Assembly: GCA_013816585.1 (NCBI GenBank)
Contig: JACDEE010000006.1
Coordinates: 62,001 to 126,000 of the forward strand
DNA: 64,000 nucleotides
Source: Sphingosinicella sp.
Lineage (GTDB): Bacteria; Pseudomonadota; Alphaproteobacteria; Sphingomonadales; Sphingomonadaceae
Reading direction: 5' to 3'
Shown here: positions 1 through 6,834 of the stretch, piece by piece
Position numbering within the stretch: the first letter of the stretch is position 1
Layout: the number at the start of each line of letters is the position of its first letter
Position numbers and translations under genes: made by a program
Notes under the pieces: model-generated
Told to the model about the DNA's origin: nothing
The model's input: the letters and a program-made list of their open reading frames with translations, nothing else
Databases searched by the model: none

Positions 1-122
1 CCGACGTGGTTTCCCAATTCATGCTCGCGATCCCGCTTATCCTTCTCTACGAAATTTCGCTGATCGCGATCTGGTTCACAGAGCGCCGCCGTGCCGCCCA
101 GGCGAAAGCGGCAGGCGAATGA
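1..122 (+). CDS. tatC: TatC, twin-arginine translocase subunit (C-terminal end only)
   Basis: The reading frame opens before the window; the first complete codon is at position 3 and the TGA is at 120-122. The visible 39 residues read as a last transmembrane helix (FMLAIPLILLYEISLIAIW) followed by a basic, alanine-rich cytoplasmic tail (RRRAAQAKA). The SQ-F-LA-P-LLYE pattern is characteristic of the final membrane segment of TatC, the Sec-independent translocase subunit that binds twin-arginine signal peptides. The stop overlaps the next start (ATGA), so the phospholipase-like gene is probably translated from the same message. Only the tail is available, so the call rests on this short motif. 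Confidence 0.8.
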   Translation, partial: DVVSQFMLAIPLILLYEISLIAIWFTERRRAAQAKAAGE

Positions 123-1909
123 CGGCGGGAGCCCGGCCGCCATTCCTCGACGCAAGCAACGCCATGTGCGGGGTGAAGGACGGACCCGATTGGACCCGTC
201 CGATACCCCCGCGCACGGGGTGCAAGGTGACGCCGCTGATTGAAGCGGCCGACATGTTTCCGACGCTGGAGCATCTGTTGCTGGATGCCAAGGAGAGCAT
301 CTGGCTTTCGTTTCGCATATTCGATCCGGAAACCAAGACCCGCTCCGACCGGTGCAAGAAACTTGGCCTGAAGGATTGGGCCGCACTCATCAATCATGTC
401 GTTAGAAGCGGCGTCGAGATCAGGATTCTGCTTGCGGATTTCGAGCCGGTGCTGGCCGATCATTTGCATGCCGGTTCCTGGAGTACATACAAAAGCATTC
501 GCAAGATCGTCGAGAAGCTGGACGAGGCGGACCGCGGCCGCCTGCAGTTGATAATCATCCAGCATGAAGGCGAGATAGGTTGGGCTTGGCGGCAATTGCT
601 GCGGCTTTCGCTCCGCAGCCGCGTCCGCAAGCTGGTCGGAAAATTGCTGAGCAAGCGCAAGCATGAAGATGGCGGGCTGGACACGCGGCCGGGGCTCTGG
701 CGCTACCTCCATTGGGATGGGGGCAAGCCCCGATCGTGGAAGGCCGCGCCCCCGCCCAAATTGTGGCCCGCCACCTATCATCAGAAATTCGTGTCGGTCG
801 ATCGCAAGACCGCAATTATCGGCGGACTGGATCTGGACGAGAGGCGCTGGGACGATCGCCGCCACCGTCGGAGCGCGAACGAGACCTGGCACGATATTTC
901 GGCCTTGGTCGAAGGAGCGGCGGCCGAAGACGCAGCCACCCATTTTGCCTTTCTCTGGAACAGGGAAATGCCCCGTTACCGTGCAATCGTGGAGGAATGG
1001 ACCAGCCCGGCCGGGCGTCAGCTGATGCTTGATCCGCTGACGCCGATCGCCAAGGCGCGACGCTCCGGTATTTCAGGCGCCAGCCAATCTAAATCCAGCC
1101 AGTCTAAATCCGGCAAGGCTCCAAAATCGGGCCAGGCCGTGGTGCAACTGGCACGCACCCAATCGCGCAAATCGGGGGCGCTATTCGCGAAGGGCCCGGC
1201 CCAAGGCATCAGGGAATTGAAGGCCGCACACCGCGAGATCATCCTCTACGCCCGCCGGCAGCTTTATATCGAGGCACAATTCTTCCGGTCCGACGAGGCG
1301 GCTTCCTGGGTGGAACAGGCGATTCGGGCCAGCCCGGAGCTGGAAGTCATCATATTGGTCGCCAACACGCCCGAGGAGATCGCGTTCGAGGGCCAGGAGG
1401 ATAATCTTGCTCACCGCCACGGCGAATATCTGCAGGCGCGGGCGCTGGGCCGGCTGCTTCGGAAGGCAGGCCCCGACCGGGTCGGTCTGTTCACGCTCGC
1501 CAAGCAGGAACCGGTCAAGGGCGACGAAAAGAAATACGAGAAGACCCGCGGTACCGCTTACGGATCGGGCCTGATCCATATTCACGCCAAATTGCTGATC
1601 GCGGATGACGCGGCTTGCCTGCTTTCATCGGCCAATATTAACGGGCGAAGTTTTGAATGGGATACCGAGCTGGGCTTTATCTGGCGCGAGGAGGGCAAGT
1701 CGATTGCCGATTTCCGCCTGCGCCTCTGGGGGCAATTGTTCGGAAGCATAGTAACGCCCGATATGGGCCTCGCCGAATGGCGCGACATCGCCCGGTTCAA
1801 TAGCGAAGCCGAGCCTGAGGACCGAAAGGGCTTCGTCCTTCCTTATCAGCTGGGCCGCGCCCGGCGTTACGCCCAGCCTTATTTCTTCATTCCCGACGAT
1901 TTGGTCTGA
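119..1909 (+). CDS. Phospholipase D-like family protein (two HKD motifs)
   Basis: A 596-residue protein with two HxKxxxxD phosphodiesterase motifs: HQKFVSVD near residues 221-228 and HAKLLIAD near residues 486-493, the second followed by SSANINGRSFEWDTE, as expected for the PLD superfamily. Two intact HKD motifs in one chain form one active site that attacks phosphodiesters through a phosphohistidine. Family members include phospholipase D, cardiolipin synthase and nucleases; the central basic, Ser/Lys-rich linker (about residues 320-350, with repeated QSKSSQSKSG) and the lack of obvious membrane segments fit a soluble phospholipase D rather than a cardiolipin synthase. The ATG overlaps the tatC stop, so translational coupling is likely. 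The substrate cannot be told from sequence. Confidence 0.85.
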   Translation: MTAGARPPFLDASNAMCGVKDGPDWTRPIPPRTGCKVTPLIEAADMFPTLEHLLLDAKESIWLSFRIFDPETKTRSDRCKKLGLKDWAALINHVVRSGVEIRILLADFEPVLADHLHAGSWSTYKSIRKIVEKLDEADRGRLQLIIIQHEGEIGWAWRQLLRLSLRSRVRKLVGKLLSKRKHEDGGLDTRPGLWRYLHWDGGKPRSWKAAPPPKLWPATYHQKFVSVDRKTAIIGGLDLDERRWDDRRHRRSANETWHDISALVEGAAAEDAATHFAFLWNREMPRYRAIVEEWTSPAGRQLMLDPLTPIAKARRSGISGASQSKSSQSKSGKAPKSGQAVVQLARTQSRKSGALFAKGPAQGIRELKAAHREIILYARRQLYIEAQFFRSDEAASWVEQAIRASPELEVIILVANTPEEIAFEGQEDNLAHRHGEYLQARALGRLLRKAGPDRVGLFTLAKQEPVKGDEKKYEKTRGTAYGSGLIHIHAKLLIADDAACLLSSANINGRSFEWDTELGFIWREEGKSIADFRLRLWGQLFGSIVTPDMGLAEWRDIARFNSEAEPEDRKGFVLPYQLGRARRYAQPYFFIPDDLV

Positions 1910-1917
1910 ACGTGAAA

Positions 1918-1943
1918 AAGGCGCCGCATGATGGCGGCGCCTT
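1918..1943 (-). terminator. Rho-independent terminator of the entericidin gene
   Basis: A perfect 10-bp stem (AAGGCGCCGC / GCGGCGCCTT) with a six-base loop. Read on the minus strand it is followed by further Ts, so it ends the entericidin transcript; on the plus strand it lies just after the phospholipase stop and may also act there, with a weaker tail. Confidence 0.75.
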
Positions 1944-1966
1944 CCTCAAGCTAAACGAAATGCGGC

Positions 1967-2095
1967 TTAGCAGGTTTTGCCTTCGACGCAGTCGGGAACG
2001 GACTGGATATCTTCGCCAACGCCGCGAACGGTGTTGCAGCCGGCCAGAAGCAGGCCGCTGGAAATGGCGATAAGGGTAACAATCTTGCGAACCAT
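1967..2095 (-). CDS. Entericidin A/B-type small lipoprotein
   Basis: A 42-residue protein: a positively charged start (MVRK), a hydrophobic segment, the lipobox LLAGC with the modified cysteine at residue 20, then NTVRGVGEDIQSV and a Cys-containing tail. The GCNTVRGVGxDI signature is that of the entericidin EcnA/EcnB family, small lipoproteins first known as stress-induced antidote/toxin peptides and widespread in proteobacteria. A good ribosome-binding site (AGGAGA) lies 5 bases before the ATG. Upstream on the same strand lie an EcfG-like promoter (2162-2187) and, further away, a perfect EcfG promoter (2344-2368), which suggests control by the general stress response. A strong terminator follows the gene. 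Confidence 0.85.
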   Translation of the reverse strand: MVRKIVTLIAISSGLLLAGCNTVRGVGEDIQSVPDCVEGKTC

Positions 2096-2161
2096 GATTT
2101 CTCTCCTAAGCAAACATCAACGCGCGACGATCGCGTAAGTCGACGTGCGATGCCCGGTTTA

Positions 2162-2187
2162 AATGCGTCGAGCCGCGCGTTGGTTCC
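2162..2187 (-). promoter_or_regulatory. Possible EcfG-type promoter for the entericidin gene
   Basis: On the minus strand GGAAC is followed after 17 bases by CATT, against the EcfG consensus GGAAC-N16/17-CGTT. The -35 is perfect and the -10 has one mismatch. The predicted start would give an entericidin leader of about 60 bases. Confidence 0.4.
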
Positions 2188-2237
2188 ACCCGCGTCATGA
2201 ATCGAGAAAGGCGTGAAATCAGAATAAAATAGGGCCC

Positions 2238-2337
2238 AAAAATGTTGAGCCCGGAGTCGCCACCGGGGGGGAGGTTGGCGCGTCCGGGCTCATGTTCTGG
2301 ATAGCGAGAGCGGGGGGGCAAAAGGTCGCTATCCGAA
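2238..2337 (-). ncRNA. Candidate stress-induced small RNA with two C7-loop hairpins
   Basis: Downstream of the EcfG promoter at 2344-2368 the minus strand holds two perfect inverted repeats. Hairpin 1 spans 2299-2334 (GGATAGCGA / TCGCTATCC, 18-base loop containing seven consecutive Cs). Hairpin 2 spans 2247-2291 (GAGCCCGGA / TCCGGGCTC), with a second inner stem CGCC-ACC / GGT-GGCG (one bulge) that presents a loop of UCCCCCCC. Hairpin 2 is followed by a U5 run, as in an intrinsic terminator. The predicted RNA is about 100 nt. Known alphaproteobacterial stress sRNAs such as the CcsR RNAs of Rhodobacter also carry C-rich (CCUCCUCCC) motifs in hairpin loops; similarity to these is by design only, not by sequence. 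It could instead be a structured leader of the entericidin mRNA. Confidence 0.6.
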
Positions 2338-2343
2338 CAGCAT

Positions 2344-2368
2344 AACGAGACAGCACGTCTGCGGTTCC
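2344..2368 (-). promoter_or_regulatory. EcfG-dependent promoter, perfect consensus
   Basis: Minus strand GGAAC (2368-2364), 16 bases, CGTT (2347-2344). This exactly matches the alphaproteobacterial general-stress sigma factor consensus. The transcript would start near 2337, at the foot of the first hairpin of the candidate sRNA. Confidence 0.75.
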
Positions 2369-2459
2369 GAACTTTCTTCAAAAAATGGGGGGTCAGGAAA
2401 ATTTTTTTGAGCAACCCAAACTTGCCCCCTTTGTTTGAGGCAGGAAAGGAGCTTCAAGC

Positions 2460-2648
2460 GTGAGCAAACCCCCAATATCCACCCCCCATTCCGACTTGGA
2501 CGGCGTGCGCGAGGATCAGCGGCACATTGTCGATGCGGCGAAGGAAGCGGGCCAGGACAGTGCCGATCTGGCCCGGGCTGACAAGCATTCGGTCGGACGG
2601 CCCGCTCGTTCCGACGACAAGAATAAACGGGACGACCGGACGGGCTGA
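2460..2648 (+). CDS. Small hydrophilic protein of unknown function
   Basis: A 62-residue, highly charged protein without hydrophobic segments, starting at GTG with an excellent ribosome-binding site (AGGAAAGGAG about 8 bases upstream). The composition is rich in Asp, Lys and Arg (for example the C-terminal RSDDKNKRDDRTG), which suggests an intrinsically disordered protein. It lies divergent from the candidate sRNA and entericidin and convergent with phyP. I recognise no family. Short charged proteins of this sort are common among general-stress genes, but no EcfG promoter is visible directly upstream on this strand. Confidence 0.5.
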   Translation: MSKPPISTPHSDLDGVREDQRHIVDAAKEAGQDSADLARADKHSVGRPARSDDKNKRDDRTG

Positions 2649-2697
2649 AAAGGGCCAGGAAATGAGGCGGGAGCGATTGCCGCCGGGGCCTGTTCGT

Positions 2698-4293
2698 TCA
2701 GCGCTCGCCTTTGTTCACCACCGCCACGTCGAGTGAATAGAGACCCTTTTCCTCGTCGTGCTCGATGGTCGAACGGAGCTGGCGGGAAAGGCCGGTAACG
2801 ATCCGGGTGAAACGATCCGTAAGCATCTCGTCGCAAGGAACTCCGGCCTTGAGGCTGTCCGATTGTAGGCTGAGGCGGGCGTGTCCCGGATTATCGCCGC
2901 TGAGCGAGATTGTCACCGGATGGCCTCCGCAGAACATCGCATATTCGACGATCTCGGTGATTAGGAAGGCCACCGACACGGCCACGTCCTGATTGGCGTA
3001 ATAAGGCTCGATATCCAGCCGGATCGTCATCGACGAGGCGGAAGCGGGCGCCGTCGCGCGCAGGTTCGCGCCCAGTTCGGAAATCAGGGAGCGCATCGCT
3101 ACTCCGCGATTCTCCTCCAGCTCCGCATAATGATTGCGGTGGACCACGGCGAGCGCATCGACGCGGCGCTGGATCGAGGCGTAAGCGGCCGCGACGTCCT
3201 CGTTTTTCGACCCGCGCGAGTGAAGGTTGAGCAGGGACGCGACCACCTGGAGGTTGTTCTTGACCCGATGATGGACTTCGCGGACCAGCTTCTTCTGCCG
3301 TTCCACGGCGGCTTCCAGGTCCGCCTCGTGCCTAGCAACGGTTCGGGCCACCTGGTGGAAGGCCTCGCCGAGCTCACCAATCTCCCGCGCCGGCGTGGCC
3401 GAACGGGGCAGATCGACATTCTGGTCCCCCGGGCGATAGGAGGCGATGGCCCGCTGCATTCGGCCGAGCGGCCGCAACAATAGTCCGTTGACGATGAACC
3501 AGCCGATCACCGCCGAGAATATCCACATCAATACGGGCAGGATCATCATCACGAATTCGGTGGTGCCGATCGGCGTCGCGGCTGCCGCGATTTCCAACAT
3601 CAGCCGGTCGCCCGCCACCGGCGCGCGAGCGGAGATGGTCTGGACGAAAGGCCCGTCCTTATACAGGTTCCGAAGCACCATCCGGCGGTTGCCCTGGGAT
3701 AGAAGGAGGTTGAAGGCGGGACTGGTGCCGGGAATGTAGGTGATCTGGGAAAGGCCCTCGCGCGAAAGTTCGCCTATGCCCTCGACCATGCCCCGGTTGT
3801 CGTAGAGCGCGAAGCGAAGCGCCTCGCCGTCCCGGCTGATCTGAACATTGGTCCGGCCGCCCTTCGAGTCGACCAATTCGGGCGGGGGTACGAATCCAGG
3901 GGTCGCGCAGCGAAGCGTGCCATCGCCGGCGAACAGGGCATAATGGCCGGCGGTCGCCTGCACGCTGGAAAGCCGCTGCAAGGTGGTTTCGCAAATGTCC
4001 GAATCCGCAGGCGTCCGCGCGATGGCAGCGCTGGCGGCGCGGATCGTCAATGCACTGCGGGAAAGCGAAGAATTCAGCCGCTGCGCCTTGATCTCCACGC
4101 GGGTCCGCGTGTCCTCGATCCGACGGCTATTATTTTCCTGCGCGGTCTGCACCGAGGCGAGGATGGCGATGATACCCAGCGGCAGAAGCCCCAGGCTCAG
4201 GATAAGCATCATCTTCAGGCCGGTCGAAAGCCCGACCCATTTTTCGGAGATCCAGCCCCTATCTTCCCGTTCCTGGGTCACATCGCGCCCCAT
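2698..4293 (-). CDS. phyP: PhyP-like HisKA_2 sensor protein, probable PhyR phosphatase
   Basis: A 531-residue membrane protein: transmembrane helix at about 28-48, a periplasmic domain (49-246), a second helix (247-270), a HAMP-like linker (270-322) and a HisKA_2 dimerisation/phosphotransfer helix with EVHHRVKNNLQ (His342). The ATP-binding domain that should follow (430-530) is degenerate: the N-box reads LITEIVEYAM, without the conserved Asn, and no DxGxG motif is visible. In Sphingomonas strain Fr1 the corresponding gene next to nepR, phyP, encodes such a kinase-like protein that acts as a PhyR phosphatase and negative regulator of the general stress response. Position (17 bases after nepR, same strand) and domain decay both support this role here. 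Confidence 0.85.
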   Translation of the reverse strand: MGRDVTQEREDRGWISEKWVGLSTGLKMMLILSLGLLPLGIIAILASVQTAQENNSRRIEDTRTRVEIKAQRLNSSLSRSALTIRAASAAIARTPADSDICETTLQRLSSVQATAGHYALFAGDGTLRCATPGFVPPPELVDSKGGRTNVQISRDGEALRFALYDNRGMVEGIGELSREGLSQITYIPGTSPAFNLLLSQGNRRMVLRNLYKDGPFVQTISARAPVAGDRLMLEIAAAATPIGTTEFVMMILPVLMWIFSAVIGWFIVNGLLLRPLGRMQRAIASYRPGDQNVDLPRSATPAREIGELGEAFHQVARTVARHEADLEAAVERQKKLVREVHHRVKNNLQVVASLLNLHSRGSKNEDVAAAYASIQRRVDALAVVHRNHYAELEENRGVAMRSLISELGANLRATAPASASSMTIRLDIEPYYANQDVAVSVAFLITEIVEYAMFCGGHPVTISLSGDNPGHARLSLQSDSLKAGVPCDEMLTDRFTRIVTGLSRQLRSTIEHDEEKGLYSLDVAVVNKGER

Positions 4294-4310
4294 GAAGCGG
4301 CCTTTTTCAA

Positions 4311-4523
4311 CTATCCGAGCTTGCCGAGCAGATCGAGCATCTCAGGGGGAATGTCTTCATTGACGGTCTGCTGATAGACCATTCGCAAGCTGCTGCCGAC
4401 TTCGGGCGCGGCGCTGCGTTTCCTGGCCGACTTGGTCACTTCCGAAGACTTGGGTTTCTGGTCATGTCCGGATTTACGCCGACGCTCGGCATCCTTTTCG
4501 TCTTGAAAGGCCAAAATTTCCAC
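4311..4523 (-). CDS. nepR: NepR, anti-sigma factor of EcfG
   Basis: A 70-residue protein with a disordered basic N-terminus and the conserved NepR core LRMVYQQTVNEDIPPEML plus DLLGKL at the C-terminus. NepR binds and holds the sigma factor EcfG; under stress phosphorylated PhyR, a sigma-factor mimic, takes NepR away. The start appears to be GTG at 4523 with GAGGGG just upstream. The gene is followed by phyP and lies head-to-head with phyR, the standard layout of the alphaproteobacterial general stress locus. A near-consensus EcfG promoter sits at 4655-4679, which would give feedback control. Confidence 0.92.
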   Translation of the reverse strand: MEILAFQDEKDAERRRKSGHDQKPKSSEVTKSARKRSAAPEVGSSLRMVYQQTVNEDIPPEMLDLLGKLG

Positions 4524-4654
4524 ACCCCTCGCGGTATTGCCGCGCCGCAGCTATTATATACGACCTGCCCCAAAATCCCCGCATGACCGGCGATTTTGGT
4601 GAACAAGCCTGTTATGGCGTGCCAGCCGCATAAATTAGCCGGCGCCGCGATGGA

Positions 4655-4679
4655 AACAAAAAACTCACACGATGGTTCC
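4655..4679 (-). promoter_or_regulatory. Probable EcfG-type promoter of nepR-phyP
   Basis: Minus strand GGAAC (4679-4675), 16 bases, TGTT (4658-4655): one mismatch in the -10 element against CGTT. Read on the plus strand the same segment shows GGAAA-N17-GGTT, a weaker mirror image directed at phyR. Confidence 0.5.
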
Positions 4680-4814
4680 ACACCCACATGAGAAGCGGGC
4701 CGGGCATGTTTTTCCGTGCATTTCGTGGCGGCGGCCTGCTTTCGGCAGGCTTGCAAAGCGCGAGCCGGCCTCTCACAACATCCGCTAAGTCGGAAAACAG
4801 GAGTCGAAACGAAT

Positions 4815-5612
4815 ATGTCGCTTGGTCAGGATCTCGCGCCGCACCTTCCCTTTTTACGCCGCTATGCGCGCGCCCTTACCGGTAGCCAGGGCCACGGTGA
4901 CAATTTCGTCCGGGCGACGCTGGAGGCGATAGTGGCCGCTCCCGACGATTTTCCACGCGACGTGGATCCGCGTCTGGGCCTTTACCGCACTTTCCACGCC
5001 ATCTGGTCATCCGCGAATATCGAAGAAGATCCCGGCGCAAGCAGCGGCTTCGACGATGCGGAGGGTATTGCGCAGGCCCGGCTTGGCCGCATCACTCCGC
5101 TGTCCCGTCAGGCGTTGCTGCTGACCGCCATGGAGGGATTCACGCCCGAGGATACCGGATATCTGATCGAAGCCTCTGCTTCCGAGGTCGACAATCTGGT
5201 GGCCGAGGCCCTCACCGAAATCGAGCGGCAGACCCGCGCCGAAGTCCTGATCATCGAAGACGAGCCGATCATCGCGATGGATATCGAAACGATCGTGCGC
5301 GATCTGGGTCATACGGTGACCGGTGTAGCAGTCACCCGTGACGAGGCGGTCGCCCAGGCGATGGCGCGCCGACCGGGACTGGTGCTGGCCGATATTCAGC
5401 TGGCCGATGATAGTTCCGGTATCGATGCGGTGAAGGACATATTGCAGGAATTTTCGGTTCCGGTCATCTTCATCACGGCCTTTCCGGAACGGCTGCTGAC
5501 CGGCGAAAGGCCGGAGCCTACCTTCCTCATCACCAAGCCGTTCCAACGTTCGACCGTGAAGGCAGCGATCGCCCAGGCCCTGTTCTTCGACAATGCTACG
5601 TTGCCGGCCTGA
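4815..5612 (+). CDS. phyR: PhyR, general stress response regulator (sigma mimic plus receiver)
   Basis: A 265-residue protein with an N-terminal ECF-sigma-like domain (about 1-140) and a C-terminal receiver domain (142-262). The receiver shows the acidic pocket IIEDE (147-151), the phospho-acceptor Asp193 in LADIQL and the conserved Lys241 in TKPF. On phosphorylation the sigma-like part is freed to bind NepR, releasing EcfG. The sigma-like part should lack true promoter-binding ability. I chose the ATG at 4815 because CAGGAG lies about 12 bases upstream and family proteins begin at this point (SLGQDLAPHLPFLRRYAR). It is divergent from nepR. Confidence 0.93.
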   Translation: MSLGQDLAPHLPFLRRYARALTGSQGHGDNFVRATLEAIVAAPDDFPRDVDPRLGLYRTFHAIWSSANIEEDPGASSGFDDAEGIAQARLGRITPLSRQALLLTAMEGFTPEDTGYLIEASASEVDNLVAEALTEIERQTRAEVLIIEDEPIIAMDIETIVRDLGHTVTGVAVTRDEAVAQAMARRPGLVLADIQLADDSSGIDAVKDILQEFSVPVIFITAFPERLLTGERPEPTFLITKPFQRSTVKAAIAQALFFDNATLPA

Positions 5613-5633
5613 CGGCTCTGCAAGCAGCGCCGT

Positions 5634-5658
5634 GGAACCGCGCAGGAATGCGGACGTT
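5634..5658 (+). promoter_or_regulatory. EcfG promoter upstream of the small membrane gene and ecfG
   Basis: GGAAC (5634-5638), 16 bases, CGTT (5655-5658): a perfect EcfG consensus. It implies that ecfG activates its own operon. Confidence 0.75.
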
Positions 5659-5699
5659 TGATTACCATTACGGTAACAAAATAAAGCGGGCCGAGGCGA

Positions 5700-5837
5700 A
5701 TGGACGAACGCGAACAACATCTTACGACGACGGAGGCGCGTGCGGGAACGACCCCGCATATGACGCGCTACATTCTGCCCATATCGCTTGGGCTGGTTGT
5801 AATAGTGTTCGCGCTTATCTTGTTTGTCTGGCGGTAA
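5700..5837 (+). CDS. Small single-pass membrane protein between phyR and ecfG
   Basis: A 45-residue protein with a polar N-terminus rich in Thr, Glu and Arg (residues 1-23) and one hydrophobic helix (YILPISLGLVVIVFALILFV, 24-43) ending in WR. The ATG is about 35 bases after the predicted transcription start of the EcfG promoter at 5634-5658. It lies 87 bases before ecfG on the same strand, so it is probably the first gene of the ecfG transcript. I know no function for it. An inner-membrane position and stress-controlled expression are inferred from the sequence. The Shine-Dalgarno match (GGGCCGAGG) is modest. Confidence 0.6.
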   Translation: MDEREQHLTTTEARAGTTPHMTRYILPISLGLVVIVFALILFVWR

Positions 5838-5924
5838 ATCACCACCTCGTTGTGGTACAGGGCGCCTCATGCGAGCCCTGCGTTGTGTCTTAAGTCATCA
5901 ACATTTCTAGAGTATCGGGGACTT

Positions 5925-6572
5925 ATGGCGGCCGAACAGCCAGTCGAGGTTGATGGGGACGAAGAGGCAGAACGGTTCGAACCCGTTCCCCTTCCCGATT
6001 CCGAATTCAAGGACCAATTGGCGCAGGTCATTCCGCACCTGCGTGCGTTCGGCCGTTCGCTTTCGGGCAGCCGGGACCTCGCCGACGATCTTGTCCAGGA
6101 AACCTTGCTAAAGGCCTGGGCGGCGCGCAAGCGCTTCCAGGCCGGCACCAACATGCGGGCCTGGACCTTCATCATCCTGCGCAACCTGTTCCTCAGCCAG
6201 ATGCGCCGGGCGCGCTTCAAAGGCGAATGGGATGAATTGACCGCATCCAAATTGCTCGCGGCTCCGGCCAGTCAGGACCGCCACGTCGAATTGGGCGATA
6301 TGCAAAGGGCGTTGATGCATCTGCCTCAGCCGCAGCGCGAAGCCCTGATCCTGGTAGGCGCAGGCGGCTTCGCCTATGAAGAAGCGGCGGAAATCTGCGG
6401 CTGTGCAGTGGGCACAATCAAAAGCCGCGTCGCGCGTGGGCGCGTCGCCCTGGAAAATCTGCTGTCGGAAGGCGATCTTCCGTCGCGCCGAAGTCATGAA
6501 ACCGATCCCAACAGGACCGCGCTTCAGAGCATCATGAACGAGGTGGATGAGTTGAGCCGCGACCGGCATTGA
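5925..6572 (+). CDS. ecfG: EcfG, general stress sigma factor
   Basis: A 215-residue ECF sigma factor of the EcfG (ECF15) group. Region 2 runs from LRAFGRSLSGSRDLADDLVQET to MRAWTFIILRNLFLSQMRR, with the core-binding DLVQETLLKAW signature; region 4 contains LPQPQREALILVGAGGFAYEEAA and the recognition helix GCAVGTIKSRVARGR. It directs RNA polymerase to GGAAC-N16/17-CGTT promoters and is held by NepR in the absence of stress. The ATG at 5925 was chosen because it removes an unsupported upstream extension; GGGGAC lies just before it. With phyR, nepR and phyP nearby the whole core switch is present in this window. Confidence 0.93.
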   Translation: MAAEQPVEVDGDEEAERFEPVPLPDSEFKDQLAQVIPHLRAFGRSLSGSRDLADDLVQETLLKAWAARKRFQAGTNMRAWTFIILRNLFLSQMRRARFKGEWDELTASKLLAAPASQDRHVELGDMQRALMHLPQPQREALILVGAGGFAYEEAAEICGCAVGTIKSRVARGRVALENLLSEGDLPSRRSHETDPNRTALQSIMNEVDELSRDRH

Positions 6573-6590
6573 GACGGTGAGGCCGAGCCA

Positions 6591-6761
6591 TTAGTCGAGG
6601 CGCGCGAGAAGCTCTTCGAAAGCATCTAGCGAGCGAACTTCTCCGTCCATCGCAAACGCCTGGCGCAAGGCATTGCCCACGCCAGCGTGAACGGACGGGG
6701 GAGCCACCTTCACAAAGCGCCTTGCAGAAGCATCGATCATGGCTTCTTTTCTCGGATTCAT
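6591..6761 (-). CDS. Small conserved-looking protein of unknown function
   Basis: A 56-residue protein convergent with ecfG, its stop 18 bases from the ecfG stop. The sequence is amphipathic without a membrane segment: a basic N-terminus (MNPRKEAMIDASARRF), then FVKVAPPSVHAGVGNALRQAF and a C-terminal helix LDAFEELLARLD. Coding periodicity and a clean start and stop within a gap otherwise without a gene support it. The pattern of a short helical protein ending in a leucine-rich acidic helix recalls sphingomonad proteins of unknown role. Only a weak GTGAG ribosome-binding site is visible. Confidence 0.55.
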   Translation of the reverse strand: MNPRKEAMIDASARRFVKVAPPSVHAGVGNALRQAFAMDGEVRSLDAFEELLARLD

Positions 6762-6834
6762 CGTACTCACGCAGATATAACGTATGTTGGAGCCCGAGGT
6801 TGCGAGCGTTTATCAATAGATTGCGGTCTGTGGC

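Noticed and set aside
47-943. A 298-codon minus-strand frame
   Set aside because: Antisense to the phospholipase D-like gene with its intact first HKD motif.
2106-2414. A 102-codon minus-strand frame
   Set aside because: It runs through the hairpins and C-runs of the candidate sRNA, has no ribosome-binding site and no family; the RNA reading is better.
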